From: Nocardiopsis sp. NRRL B-16309
GTDB taxonomy: Bacteria; Actinomycetota; Actinomycetes; Streptosporangiales; Streptosporangiaceae
DNA length: 64,000 bases
NCBI RefSeq assembly: GCF_001279585.1
Contig: NZ_LGEC01000058.1
Location: 62,001 to 126,000 of the forward strand
Reading direction: 5' to 3'
Below are positions 9,199-17,072 of the stretch, piece after piece; position 1 is the stretch's first letter, and each line of letters begins with the position of its first letter. The position numbers and the translations under genes are program-made. Under the pieces are notes generated by a model. It was not told where the DNA came from. It saw only the letters and a list, made by a program, of their open reading frames with translations, and ran no database searches.

Positions 9199-9239
9199 GG
9201 CCCCCACCCTATTTTCTTCGGGCCTCCGCTGTTTTCTGG

Positions 9240-9520
9240 GGCCTCCGCTCGTTCCTCGCTTTGGCCCCGTGCTCGGGGCGCCGAGTAGCCAGTGTTCTTC
9301 GTCGTCGACTTGCCTTGCTCGTGCCCACGCCGTCGCCCGCCACCACCCTCAACGGACGCCTGCGGCGCAGTCCTTCCTGCGGCGGCCCCGTCTCCTCCTG
9401 CAGAACACTGGCGCGCCCCGAGCCAACCCCCCTGTGGCCCCCTAGAGTCGAACAGCTGCGCGATGTGCTCTCGGAGACCACGGGGGTTGGTCGGGCCGAA
9501 GCGAGGAACGAGCGGCGGCC
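9240..9520. repeat. Dispersed repeat element with terminal inverted repeats (copy R1)
   Basis: 281 bases between rsmD and recG. The outer ends, 9240-9266 and 9494-9520, are inverted copies of each other differing at 2 of 27 positions. Inside, CCAGTGTTCT (9289-9298) and AGAACACTGG (9402-9411) form a perfect 10-bp inverted pair enclosing 103 bases. Large parts recur at 21176-21261, 35367-35475 and, in pieces, at 26456-26502, 31756-31794 and 4770-4793. No transposase frame and no clear target duplication are seen, so it resembles a MITE-like or REP-like element. Confidence 0.75.
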
Positions 9521-9529
9521 CAAGGAGAG

Positions 9530-11758
9530 CTACGCCTTGTCCAGGTACTCCGCCCTGTCCTCCGGGAGCAGGGCCGCCAGGGCCTCGGCCAGCGGCGGGT
9601 GTCCCGTGAGGTCGGGGTCCTTGGCCGCGTACACCGTCGCCTCCCCACGTGCCTCGCCGATGAGCTCCTCGTCCTTGAGCAGGGTGAGCATCCGCAGACT
9701 CGACCGGGCTCCCGACTGGGCGTCGCCCAGGACGTCGCCCTCGCGGCGCAGCTCCAGGTCCACGCGGGAGAGCTCGAACCCGTCGGTGGTGGCGGCCACG
9801 GCCGCCAGGCGCTCACGGGAAGGGCTGCCCTCCTCCGCGTCGGTGACCAGCAGGCACAGCCCCGGCAACCCGCCCCGGCCGACCCGTCCGCGCAGCTGGT
9901 GCAGCTGGGAGACCCCGAACCGCTCGGCGTCCATGATGGCCATCACCGTGGCGTTGGGCACGTCGACGCCGACCTCGATGACGGTGGTGGAGACGATGAC
10001 GTCGGTCTCCCCCGCCGAGAAGCGGCGCATGACGGCGTCCTTGTCGTCGGGCGCCATCCGGCCGTGCAGGACCTCGACCCGGAGGCCGGCGAGCGGCCCC
10101 CCGGTGAGCCGGGCGGCCACGTCCAGGACCGCCAGCGGCGGCCGCGACCCCGGTTCCTCCTCCGCTCCGGTGCCGCCCTCCTCCTCGGCGCCGTCACCGA
10201 TCCGGGGGCACACCACGAACGCCTGGTGCCCCTGCCGGGCCTCCTCCACGACGCGTTCCCAGGCGCGTGCGAGGTAGTGCGGCTTGTCCCGGGCGGGCAC
10301 CACGTGGGTGGACACGGGCGCGCGGCCGGACGGCAGCTGTGTGAGGGTCACCACGTCGAGGTCGCCGTAGACGGTCATCGCGACCGTGCGCGGGATGGGT
10401 GTGGCGGTCATCACCAGCACGTGCGGGCGTCCGTCGACGGCCTTCTCGCGGAGGGCGTCGCGCTGCTCGACACCGAACCGGTGCTGCTCGTCCACGACGA
10501 CCAGGCCCAGGTCCGCGAAGCTCACGTGCTCCTGCAGGAGCGCGTGCGTGCCCACGACGATCCCGGCGGCGCCCGAGGCCGCGTCGAGCAGGTTCTCCCG
10601 GCGGGCGGCGGCGTTCATGGACCCCGTGAGCAGCGCCACCCTGGTGGCCTCCTCCGCCCCGTCGATCTGCCCGGCCCTGGCCAGCGGGCCGAGCATGGCG
10701 CTGATCGACCGGTGGTGCTGCTGGGCGAGGACCTCGGTGGGCGCGAGCAGGACCGCCTGGCCGCCGGAGTCGACGACGCGGAGCATCGCGCGCAGCGCGA
10801 CCAGGGTCTTGCCCGCGCCCACGTCGCCCTGGAGCAGGCAGTGCATGGGGTGCGCCGCGTCCAGCCGTGCGGCGAGGCGCTGACCGACGTCGCGCTGGCC
10901 GTCGGTGAGCGTGAACGGCAGGCGGGAGTCGAAGGCGTCGAGCACGCCCCCGGTCCGGCCGGGCCGCGGCGTCGCGGGCAGCTCCTCGGCGAGCTGCCGG
11001 CGCTGGGCGAGGGCGAGCTGGAGGACGAACGCCTCGTCCCACTTCAGCCGCCGCCGGGCGGTGCCGACGTCGGACCACTCGGACGGCCGGTGGATCTTGT
11101 CCAGGGCCTCCTGGACGCCGGCGAGGCGGTGGTCGCGGCGCACCTCGGGGGGCAGGGGGTCGGGCAGGTCGGCGGCGCGGGCGAGCGCCATCTCGACGCC
11201 GAGGGCGATCTTGGCCGAGTCCAGGCCCTTGACCGCGGGGTAGATCGGGATCAGCTCCTCAGCGAAGGCCCGGGCGCGCTCGCCCTCCTGGCCGTCCTCG
11301 TCGATGAGCTGGTACTCCGGGTGGTCGAGCTGGCGGCGGCCCTTGAACGTGGAGACCCGGCCGGAGAACATGGCCAGCCGCCCGGCCACGAGGGCGTTCT
11401 GGTGGTAGGAGCCCCGGTTGAAGAAGGTCAGGTGCAGGCGGCCGGTGCCGTCGGTGACCGTGGCCTCCATCATGTCCATCCGGCGGCGGCCCTGGCGGGC
11501 GGGCACGGTCCTGCGCTTGGCGTCCAGGACCCGGGCCTGCACGGTGACGTCCTCGCCCTCGCGCAGCGCGGCGAGGTCGGTCAGGTCGCCCCTGCGGTCG
11601 TAGCGGCGCGGGTAGTAGCGCAGCAGGTCGCCGAGTGTGTGCAGGTCGAGTTTGTCCTTGAAGGCCCGCGCGGAGCCGCCGAGGGCCACGCGCAGCGGTT
11701 CGTCCCAGGTGCTCACTGTGTTCCCGTCCCGGACAGTCTGGTCGCTGTTCCCCGTCAC
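9530..11758 (-). CDS. recG: ATP-dependent DNA helicase RecG
   Basis: Branch-migration helicase that regresses stalled forks and processes recombination intermediates. 742 residues. An OB-fold wedge domain fills roughly 60-170. Walker A is GDVGAGKT near 300, motif II is DEQH within LVVVDEQHRFGVEQR, motif III is TATPIPRT, and motif VI is QLRGRVGRG. The DEQH in place of DEAH is usual for RecG. A Glu-rich insertion (EEEGGTGAEEEPGS) interrupts the second helicase domain. The start is GTG 11758; an in-frame GTG 14 codons in (VSTWDEPL) is an alternative. It diverges from rpmB. Confidence 0.95.
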   Translation of the reverse strand: MTGNSDQTVRDGNTVSTWDEPLRVALGGSARAFKDKLDLHTLGDLLRYYPRRYDRRGDLTDLAALREGEDVTVQARVLDAKRRTVPARQGRRRMDMMEATVTDGTGRLHLTFFNRGSYHQNALVAGRLAMFSGRVSTFKGRRQLDHPEYQLIDEDGQEGERARAFAEELIPIYPAVKGLDSAKIALGVEMALARAADLPDPLPPEVRRDHRLAGVQEALDKIHRPSEWSDVGTARRRLKWDEAFVLQLALAQRRQLAEELPATPRPGRTGGVLDAFDSRLPFTLTDGQRDVGQRLAARLDAAHPMHCLLQGDVGAGKTLVALRAMLRVVDSGGQAVLLAPTEVLAQQHHRSISAMLGPLARAGQIDGAEEATRVALLTGSMNAAARRENLLDAASGAAGIVVGTHALLQEHVSFADLGLVVVDEQHRFGVEQRDALREKAVDGRPHVLVMTATPIPRTVAMTVYGDLDVVTLTQLPSGRAPVSTHVVPARDKPHYLARAWERVVEEARQGHQAFVVCPRIGDGAEEEGGTGAEEEPGSRPPLAVLDVAARLTGGPLAGLRVEVLHGRMAPDDKDAVMRRFSAGETDVIVSTTVIEVGVDVPNATVMAIMDAERFGVSQLHQLRGRVGRGGLPGLCLLVTDAEEGSPSRERLAAVAATTDGFELSRVDLELRREGDVLGDAQSGARSSLRMLTLLKDEELIGEARGEATVYAAKDPDLTGHPPLAEALAALLPEDRAEYLDKA

Positions 11759-12129
11759 GTTAGACCTTCGGTGCGACCGCCCGCCGGGCTCCGGGGAACG
11801 CGCCCTCCGGCGGTCGCCCGCGGGTGGTTCACGGGGACGCCCCGACGCAGTCCCGGGGAACGCTATACTCGTGTGAGTTCATCGCCTTTTCGCCGTGCCC
11901 GCATGGCGGATGACGATGCTCCGGTGGGTGCTGAGGCCGTAGGCCGCACCACGATCCCACCGTTGCGCGTACGGGCACCGGTCTGCGGTCTGATCCGCGT
12001 TCGACCTCGTCCTTCGTGTACTCTTCCACGGTTGGCGTCCGCGCCGACCTGCCCACCCGGCCGATTCCGGCCGGATGAACCTTCGCGTGCGGCGACGTGC
12101 GCGATCCCGAGCGCTTGAATGGAGTTACC
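11759..12129. other. Divergent recG-rpmB control region
   Basis: About 370 bases between divergent genes. TATACT at 11864-11869 is the best -10 box on the plus strand, but no matching -35 is clear; if used, rpmB would have a leader of about 250 bases. No gene is seen. Confidence 0.4.
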
Positions 12130-12315
12130 GTGGCTTCCGTCTGCGACGTCTGCGGCAAGGGACCAGGGTTCGGTAACAGTGTTTCCCACTCGCACCGTCG
12201 CACCCGCCGCCGCTGGAACCCCAACATCCAGACCGTTCGCACCCGTGTGGGCGGCACGCCCAAGCGCGTGAACGCCTGCACCTCGTGCATCAAGGCTGGC
12301 AAGGTCACCCGCTAG
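12130..12315 (+). CDS. rpmB: 50S ribosomal protein L28
   Basis: Ribosomal protein bL28, 61 residues, starting ASVCDVCGKGPGFGN after the initiator and ending CTSCIKAGKVTR. The paired CxxC motifs mark the zinc-binding form. GTG 12130 follows GGAGTTACC. It stands alone on the plus strand and ends in a strong hairpin at 12342-12371. Confidence 0.97.
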   Translation: MASVCDVCGKGPGFGNSVSHSHRRTRRRWNPNIQTVRTRVGGTPKRVNACTSCIKAGKVTR

Positions 12316-12341
12316 GGTTCCAGTCTCTCTGGATCTCGTCG

Positions 12342-12371
12342 AAGGCCCTCCGACCCAGGTCGGGGGGCCTT
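12342..12371 (+). terminator. Terminator after rpmB
   Basis: A 14-bp stem (AAGGCCCTCCGACC, 12342-12355, with GGTCGGGGGGCCTT, 12358-12371) with one G-U pair, followed by TCGTCGT. It is 27 bases past the stop codon. Confidence 0.8.
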
Positions 12372-12447
12372 CGTCGTGCGCGACGGACGTCCGGGCACGG
12401 GGGCGGTGGCGGGTGCCGGGTCAGAGACGAGCGGTGGGGGCACCGGG

Positions 12448-13098
12448 TCAGAGACCGCAGACGTGCCCGTTGAGGGAGCAGCGGACGGGGCTCTGCGCGG
12501 GGCCGAGGGCGTCGAAGCCCATGGTCACCGACTCCCCCGGCTCCAGGCCGTCCTGGTCGCCGGGCTGGCGGGCGAGGATGCCGTCCTCGATGGGCTCCCA
12601 GTCGGCGTCGCGAACGTTGGTGACCTCGGCCGTCTCGAAGGCGAGGGCGAGTTCCCAGGCGGTGAGGCGGCTCTCGGACGTGTTGGTGACGGTGACCAGG
12701 CCGACGAAGCCCGAGTCGGTGGTCTCGGTGATCTCGTAGCCGACCGTGATGGGCGAGGACCCCGACTGGGTCTGGGGCCCCTGCCCCTGCCCGTCGCCGT
12801 TGAACCCCGCCTCGTCGCGGCCGGAGTCCGCCGTGGCGTCCTGGCTCGGGGCGATCGCGTCGGGATCCGGGGCGTTGGTCGCGCCCGGGCCGCCGAACTG
12901 CAGGTAGATCTGGGTGGTGCTGTAGCCGAAGAGCAGCAGTCCGAGGATCACGCCGGAGACGACCAGGACGTTGAGCAGCCGTGGCGGCTCGACGCGCTTG
13001 GGCACGGTGCTCTCGACGAGGCCGCCGATCCGCCGCAGCGCACCAGCGTCCTCGGGCTCGTTGCGGTGCGCACCGCGACGAGTGCCATGCCGCCCCAT
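12448..13098 (-). CDS. Membrane-anchored protein with CBM2-like domain
   Basis: Not a characterised gene. 216 residues from ATG 13098 (GAGAGG 7 bases upstream). A charged cytosolic N-terminus (about 1-40) is followed by one membrane segment, LLNVLVVSGVILGLLLFGYS (about 41-60), then a Gly/Gln/Asp-rich linker and a C-terminal beta domain from about 118. That domain has the layout of family 2 carbohydrate-binding modules: GFVGLVTVTNTS, TAWELALAF, VTNVRDADW, LEPGESVTMGFDALG and a final LNGHVCGL with two cysteines. It probably displays the domain outside the membrane. Sugar binding is inference, because the surface aromatic residues of true cellulose binders are largely missing. Confidence 0.75.
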   Translation of the reverse strand: MGRHGTRRGAHRNEPEDAGALRRIGGLVESTVPKRVEPPRLLNVLVVSGVILGLLLFGYSTTQIYLQFGGPGATNAPDPDAIAPSQDATADSGRDEAGFNGDGQGQGPQTQSGSSPITVGYEITETTDSGFVGLVTVTNTSESRLTAWELALAFETAEVTNVRDADWEPIEDGILARQPGDQDGLEPGESVTMGFDALGPAQSPVRCSLNGHVCGL

Positions 13099-13203
13099 AA
13101 ACCGCCTCTCGACGAAACCCCGTTCCCCCCGCCTGGAAGGCGGTGCGTGGCCGCGTTGGCAAAGCCTAGCGTGATAGCTAATCAGGACAAATCCCAAGGA
13201 GCG

Positions 13204-14199
13204 TCATCCCTGGCGGAAATGGTCCCACCCGCCGCGCGGCGGAGCACACCCGTCTACTGTGACCGGATTCACGGCTTTCCTCACCTCGTCCTGGTCAGCG
13301 GAGTGGACCCTTCCGATGCGGTGCCAGTGCTCCGGCAGCGCGGTGCCCGGGTCGAACGCCGCGACCAGCGCGTGGTCCTCCCCTCCGGCGACCATGAGGT
13401 CCCGGGCGGCCTGCTCGGCTCCGTCCGGCGGGACCCCCAGCGCGCGCACGCCCGCCACGAGCGCGGGTTCGGGCACCAGGGACCGCGAGTCCAGGTCGAT
13501 GAGCACCCCGCCGGCCCGGCACAGGTGTCCCAGGTCCTGGGCGAGTCCGTCGCTCACGTCGAGCATGGCGGTCGCGCCGAGCCGCGCGGCGGCCACACCC
13601 TCGGCGTAGGGCGGGCTCGGCCTGCGGTGCTCGGCCAGACAGGCGGCGGGGCCGTCGATCCCGCCCCGCAGCAGGGCGAGTCCGGCGGCCGAGAGCCCCA
13701 GGTGTCCGGTGTAGGCGACCACGTCGCCCGGCCGCGCGCCGTCGCGGCGGACCGGGGCGCGCCCCTGGAGGTCCCCGAGGGCGGTGATCGCGATGGTGAG
13801 GGTGTCCGATCCCACCATGTCCCCGCCCACGACGGCGCCGCCCGCCACCGCGCACTCGTCGCGCACGCCGGCCGAGAACCCGTCCGCCCAGTCCACCGGC
13901 AGGTCGGGGGGCGCGGCGAAGCCGATGAGCAGACCGGTGGGCCGGGCTCCCATCGCCGCGACGTCGGCGAAGTTCTGGGCCACCGCGCGGTGCCCGACGT
14001 CGCGCGCGCTCGACCACTCCCGGCGGAAGTGGCGGCCCTCGACCAGAACGTCCGTGGTCGCGACCGTCCGGCCGTCGGGTGCGGCGACCACGGCGGCGTC
14101 GTCGCCGGGTCCGAGGATTACATCGTCCGTAGCGGGGAATTGGCTCGTCACGCGCGCGATCAGAGCGAACTCACCAAGACCCCCAATGGTGCTCAACAC
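13204..14199 (-). CDS. thiL: Thiamine-monophosphate kinase
   Basis: ATP-dependent phosphorylation of thiamine monophosphate to the active diphosphate. 331 residues. Seen: LGEFALIARV near the start, GPGDDAAVV and TTDVLVEGRHFRREW (Mg/ATP site), NFADVAAMGA, LDVSDGLAQDL near 215, and the C-terminal AGGEDHALVAAF, where many homologues have GGEDYEL. The start is GTG 14199; its ribosome binding site is weak. It diverges from the Lrp-like gene and lies about 105 bases upstream of the CBM2-like gene on the same strand. Confidence 0.94.
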   Translation of the reverse strand: MLSTIGGLGEFALIARVTSQFPATDDVILGPGDDAAVVAAPDGRTVATTDVLVEGRHFRREWSSARDVGHRAVAQNFADVAAMGARPTGLLIGFAAPPDLPVDWADGFSAGVRDECAVAGGAVVGGDMVGSDTLTIAITALGDLQGRAPVRRDGARPGDVVAYTGHLGLSAAGLALLRGGIDGPAACLAEHRRPSPPYAEGVAAARLGATAMLDVSDGLAQDLGHLCRAGGVLIDLDSRSLVPEPALVAGVRALGVPPDGAEQAARDLMVAGGEDHALVAAFDPGTALPEHWHRIGRVHSADQDEVRKAVNPVTVDGCAPPRGGWDHFRQG

Positions 14200-14336
14200 A
14201 GTGATCAGGGTACGGTGACGCTCCGGCGCAATGGTCTAGACCCACGTTTGTCATCCGCTCGACATCGGCCGCGCCGTGGGTTCGGCGGGGTCCGCGCCCG
14301 GCCCCACGCACCCGGCACAGACACAAGGGAGTACTC

Positions 14337-14570
14337 ATGGTGCAGGCATACATCCTGATCCAGACCGAGGTGGGTCAGGCCGCCGAGGTGGCGGGCCGGA
14401 TCCGCGGGATCGAGGGTGTGCGGGAGGCACACGACGTGACGGGCCCCTACGACGTCATCGTCCAGGCCGAGGCGGAGGACGTCGACTCGCTCGGCACGCT
14501 GGTGGTGGCCCGGATCCAGCGCCTGGAGGGCATCGCCCGGACGCTGACCTGTCCCATCGTCAACATCTGA
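14337..14570 (+). CDS. Stand-alone Lrp/AsnC ligand-binding (RAM) domain protein
   Basis: 77 residues forming only the C-terminal effector-binding half of Lrp/AsnC regulators, without a helix-turn-helix. MVQAYILIQTEVGQAAEVA, VREAHDVTGPYDVIVQAEA and TLTCPIVNI are diagnostic. ATG 14337 follows AAGGGAG. Such stand-alone domains may sense amino acids or modulate full-length Lrp partners; the role here is unknown. It heads a short unit with the DUF3515 gene 24 bases downstream. Confidence 0.9.
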   Translation: MVQAYILIQTEVGQAAEVAGRIRGIEGVREAHDVTGPYDVIVQAEAEDVDSLGTLVVARIQRLEGIARTLTCPIVNI

Positions 14571-14594
14571 CCGGTCGACGGAGCGGGGTGGCTT

Positions 14595-15053
14595 GTGCTG
14601 AGACGGTGTTGCGGAGCGGCGGTGGCCGTCGTCCTCGCCGCGACGGGCTGTGCGCAGACCGTGCGCATGGAACCGCCGGAGTCCGACGGCGCGACGGACG
14701 AGGTGTGCGCCGCGCTCGTGGCCGATCTGCCGGACACGCTGCTGGACGCGGAGCGGGCCGAGATCACGCCCGAGTCCGAGGTGATGGCGGCGTGGGGCGA
14801 CCCGCCGATCGGGCTGCGCTGCGGTGTGCCGCGCCCCACGGCCCTGACCCCCGACGCACTCCTCGAAGAGGTCGACGGCGTGGCCTGGCTGCCGCAGCCG
14901 ACGGACGCCCCCACCCTCTTCACGGCGGTCGGCCACACGGCCTACGTCGAACTGTCGGTCCCCCCGTCCTACGGCGCGCCCGCCGCCGCGCTCACGACGG
15001 TCAGCGCGCTGGTCGACGAACACATCCCCCCGCTCCCCGACGGGGAGCTCTGA
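14595..15053 (+). CDS. DUF3515 family lipoprotein
   Basis: 152 residues. A short positively charged start and a hydrophobic stretch end in the lipobox VLAATGC, with the lipidated Cys at 19, so it should be exported and anchored in the membrane. The mature part has conserved cysteines (EVCAALVADLPDTL and LRCGVPRP) and EEVDGVAWLPQ, which I associate with DUF3515. Function unknown. The start is GTG 14595. It shares the strand and probably the transcript with the RAM-domain gene and ends at a bidirectional terminator. Confidence 0.85.
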   Translation: MLRRCCGAAVAVVLAATGCAQTVRMEPPESDGATDEVCAALVADLPDTLLDAERAEITPESEVMAAWGDPPIGLRCGVPRPTALTPDALLEEVDGVAWLPQPTDAPTLFTAVGHTAYVELSVPPSYGAPAAALTTVSALVDEHIPPLPDGEL

Positions 15054-15092
15054 CTCTTCCGCGGGCGCGCCCCCAGGGCGCCCGTGACACGG

Positions 15093-15124
15093 ACGGGGCC
15101 GCCGGCGCACGCCGGCGGCCCCGT
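15093..15124. terminator. Bidirectional terminator
   Basis: A perfect 15-bp dyad (15093-15107 and 15110-15124, starting ACGGGGCCGCC) between the convergent DUF3515 and DUF3105 genes. Confidence 0.8.
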
Positions 15125-15135
15125 TCCCGCTGCGG

Positions 15136-15942
15136 CTACTCCTCGTCGGAGCCGGTCGCCTCAGCGTCGGTGTCCTCGGTCTCGTCGGCGCTCTCGTCGG
15201 CGTCGGCGTCCTCCGAACCCCCGGTGTCCTCGGTGTCCGAGCCCCCGGTGTCCTCGGCGCTCTCGTCGGGCATCTCCTCGCCCTCGATCCCCTCGCCCTC
15301 GGCCAGGGCCGTCTCGATCTCGGCGGCGGTCTCGGCTATCCCGCCGGAGCAGGAGGCGCCGGGCTCGGGGACGTCCTGACCGCGTTCGTAGAGCTGGGCG
15401 AAGCGCGTGAGGTCCTGGTCGTCGGCGGTGTCGGCGGTGACCTGGCGGCCCCAGCTGCTGGCGACGATCGGGGCGTCCATCTCACCCTCGAAGGGGCTGA
15501 TCACCAGGTAGTCACCCGGGCTGTACAGGGAGTTGAGCGCGTCGATCTCGTCCTGGGGCAGGCCCGGCTCGTAGGTGATCCACACCGCGCCGTGCTCCAG
15601 GGAGTGCACCGCGAACTCGTTCGTCAGCGCCTGGTCGTAGACGCCGCAGTTCTGCCAGTAGGCCCAGTGGTCCCCTCCCACGGGCGGCGACTGCTCGTAG
15701 TCGACCTGCTGGCCCACGTCCACGTGGGCGTAGGAGCCGACCGTGTACTCCTCCACCCCGGAGATGTTCCGGCTGCGGATCTCCATGAAGATCGCGAAGG
15801 CGAGCAGGCCCAGGACCAGCGCCGCGGCGAGACTGATTCCGGAGATGGTGAGGATCTTCTTGCGCCGCTCCTCCTTGAGGCGCTGGGCTCTCATCTCGGC
15901 TGCTCGGCGGCGACGCTCCTCCGCCGTCTTCTTCTTGGCCAC
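15136..15942 (-). CDS. DUF3105 membrane-anchored protein
   Basis: 268 residues. The N-terminus is Lys/Arg-rich (KKKTAEERRRRAAEMRAQR), followed by a membrane segment at about 32-53. The extracytoplasmic DUF3105 domain (about 60-190) contains PPVGGDHWAYWQNCGVYDQ and AVHSLEHGAVWITYEP, whose His residues suggest metal binding. The C-terminal 60 residues are acidic and repetitive (EDTGGSDTEDTGGSED). The start is GTG 15942 with AGGAG 5 bases upstream. It is divergent from the DUF305 gene, a pairing common in actinomycetes. The molecular function is not known. Confidence 0.88.
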   Translation of the reverse strand: MAKKKTAEERRRRAAEMRAQRLKEERRKKILTISGISLAAALVLGLLAFAIFMEIRSRNISGVEEYTVGSYAHVDVGQQVDYEQSPPVGGDHWAYWQNCGVYDQALTNEFAVHSLEHGAVWITYEPGLPQDEIDALNSLYSPGDYLVISPFEGEMDAPIVASSWGRQVTADTADDQDLTRFAQLYERGQDVPEPGASCSGGIAETAAEIETALAEGEGIEGEEMPDESAEDTGGSDTEDTGGSEDADADESADETEDTDAEATGSDEE

Positions 15943-16031
15943 GGGGTCTCCTGGGATGGTTTGTGACGAGTGGGGCGTTCCTATCCTCTACTTTGGCACC
16001 TGACTTGTGCATTTTGACCAGGATGGTTCCC

Positions 16032-16754
16032 ATGGCACTTCACGAAGGTTCCGGCTCGGACGAGGACGTCCGGGACGAGAGCGCGACCGCCGACGAGTTC
16101 GAGGAGGCCACACCGTCCAGGCCCGCCCGGCGCACGGTCCCGCTCTGGATCGCGGCGGTCCTGGTCGCGCTGGCCGTGGCGGCCGGCTTTCTCGCGGGGC
16201 GCCCGTCCGCGCCGCTCGACACCAGTGCCGACGCCGGGTTCCTCCGGGACATGAGCGCGCACCACGCCCAGGCGGTGGACATGTCGCTGCTCATCATGGA
16301 GAAGACCGAGGATCCCGAGCTGCACATCGTCGCGACCGACATCGCCCGGACCCAGCAGGCCCAGATCGGCATCATGCAGGGGTGGCTGACGATGTGGGAG
16401 CTCAACTCGCGCGGCAGCGAGCGGCCGATGACGTGGATGGCCGACAGCGAGCACGACCACGGCGGCACCGACAACGTCCCCGACGCCATGCCGGGCCTGG
16501 CGACCCCCGAGCAGATGGCGGAGCTGGAGGAGGCCGAGGGCGTGGAGGCCGAGATCCTCTTCCTGGAACTGATGATCGCCCACCACGAGGGCGGGATCGA
16601 CATGGCCGAGGCGGAGGTCGAACTCGGCGGGGAACCGATCGTCACCGACCTGGCCCAGGGGATGGCCGACGCCCAGCTGACCGAGATCGACGCGATGGAG
16701 AACATGCTGGAGGACCGCGGCGTGACCGTCGAGGACACCCCCGCCGAGGACTGA
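16032..16754 (+). CDS. DUF305 family protein
   Basis: About 240 residues: an acidic cytosolic N-terminus, one membrane segment (VPLWIAAVLVALAVAAGFLAG, residues about 37-57) and an extracytoplasmic ferritin-like DUF305 domain. Two His-rich helices define the family, MSAHHAQAVDMSLLIM and MIAHHEGGIDMAEAEV, with a histidine loop SEHDHGGTDN between them; these are likely metal ligands. ATG 16032 is preferred to ATG 16023 because AGGA has proper spacing only to the second. It diverges from the DUF3105 gene across about 90 bases, so the two are probably co-regulated and may function together at the membrane. Confidence 0.88.
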   Translation: MALHEGSGSDEDVRDESATADEFEEATPSRPARRTVPLWIAAVLVALAVAAGFLAGRPSAPLDTSADAGFLRDMSAHHAQAVDMSLLIMEKTEDPELHIVATDIARTQQAQIGIMQGWLTMWELNSRGSERPMTWMADSEHDHGGTDNVPDAMPGLATPEQMAELEEAEGVEAEILFLELMIAHHEGGIDMAEAEVELGGEPIVTDLAQGMADAQLTEIDAMENMLEDRGVTVEDTPAED

Positions 16755-16940
16755 CCGCCCAGCCCCGAGGGCCGAGTGGCCGATCGTCCCAGCGGGCGGC
16801 GCATGGCCGTCGGGATCTTGGTCGCCGGAGGACCTGACCGTCGAGGAGCAGCGGGGTGGCCGGATCCGGCCGCACCCATCGAGTCCGACCCCGCCCCACG
16901 CGGGTAGGACCGCAGCGCCCCAGCACGGACAGGAGCTCCC

Positions 16941-17072
16941 GTGGCGCAGTGCTCTGTATGCAAAGGTGAAGGCAGCATCGTCATCGAGTCCGACGGTGAC
17001 GGCAGCGGCGGCGGGTGGACCCACCGCCAGGTCGTCACCTGCAACTCCTGCGACGGAACGGGAGAGAAGTGA
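16941..17072 (+). CDS. 43-residue double CxxCxGxG zinc-finger protein
   Basis: Begins AQCSVCKGEGS after the initiator and ends CNSCDGTGEK. Two CxxCxGxG motifs, about 30 residues apart, are the half-sites of a DnaJ-type zinc centre, here without a J domain. Linking residues are GSGGGWTHRQVV. GTG 16941 follows AGGAG with a 6-base spacer. Its stop TGA overlaps the GTG of the methyltransferase by four bases (GTGA), so translation of the two is coupled. It could deliver a substrate or zinc to the methyltransferase, or be its substrate; no function is established. Confidence 0.85.
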   Translation: MAQCSVCKGEGSIVIESDGDGSGGGWTHRQVVTCNSCDGTGEK

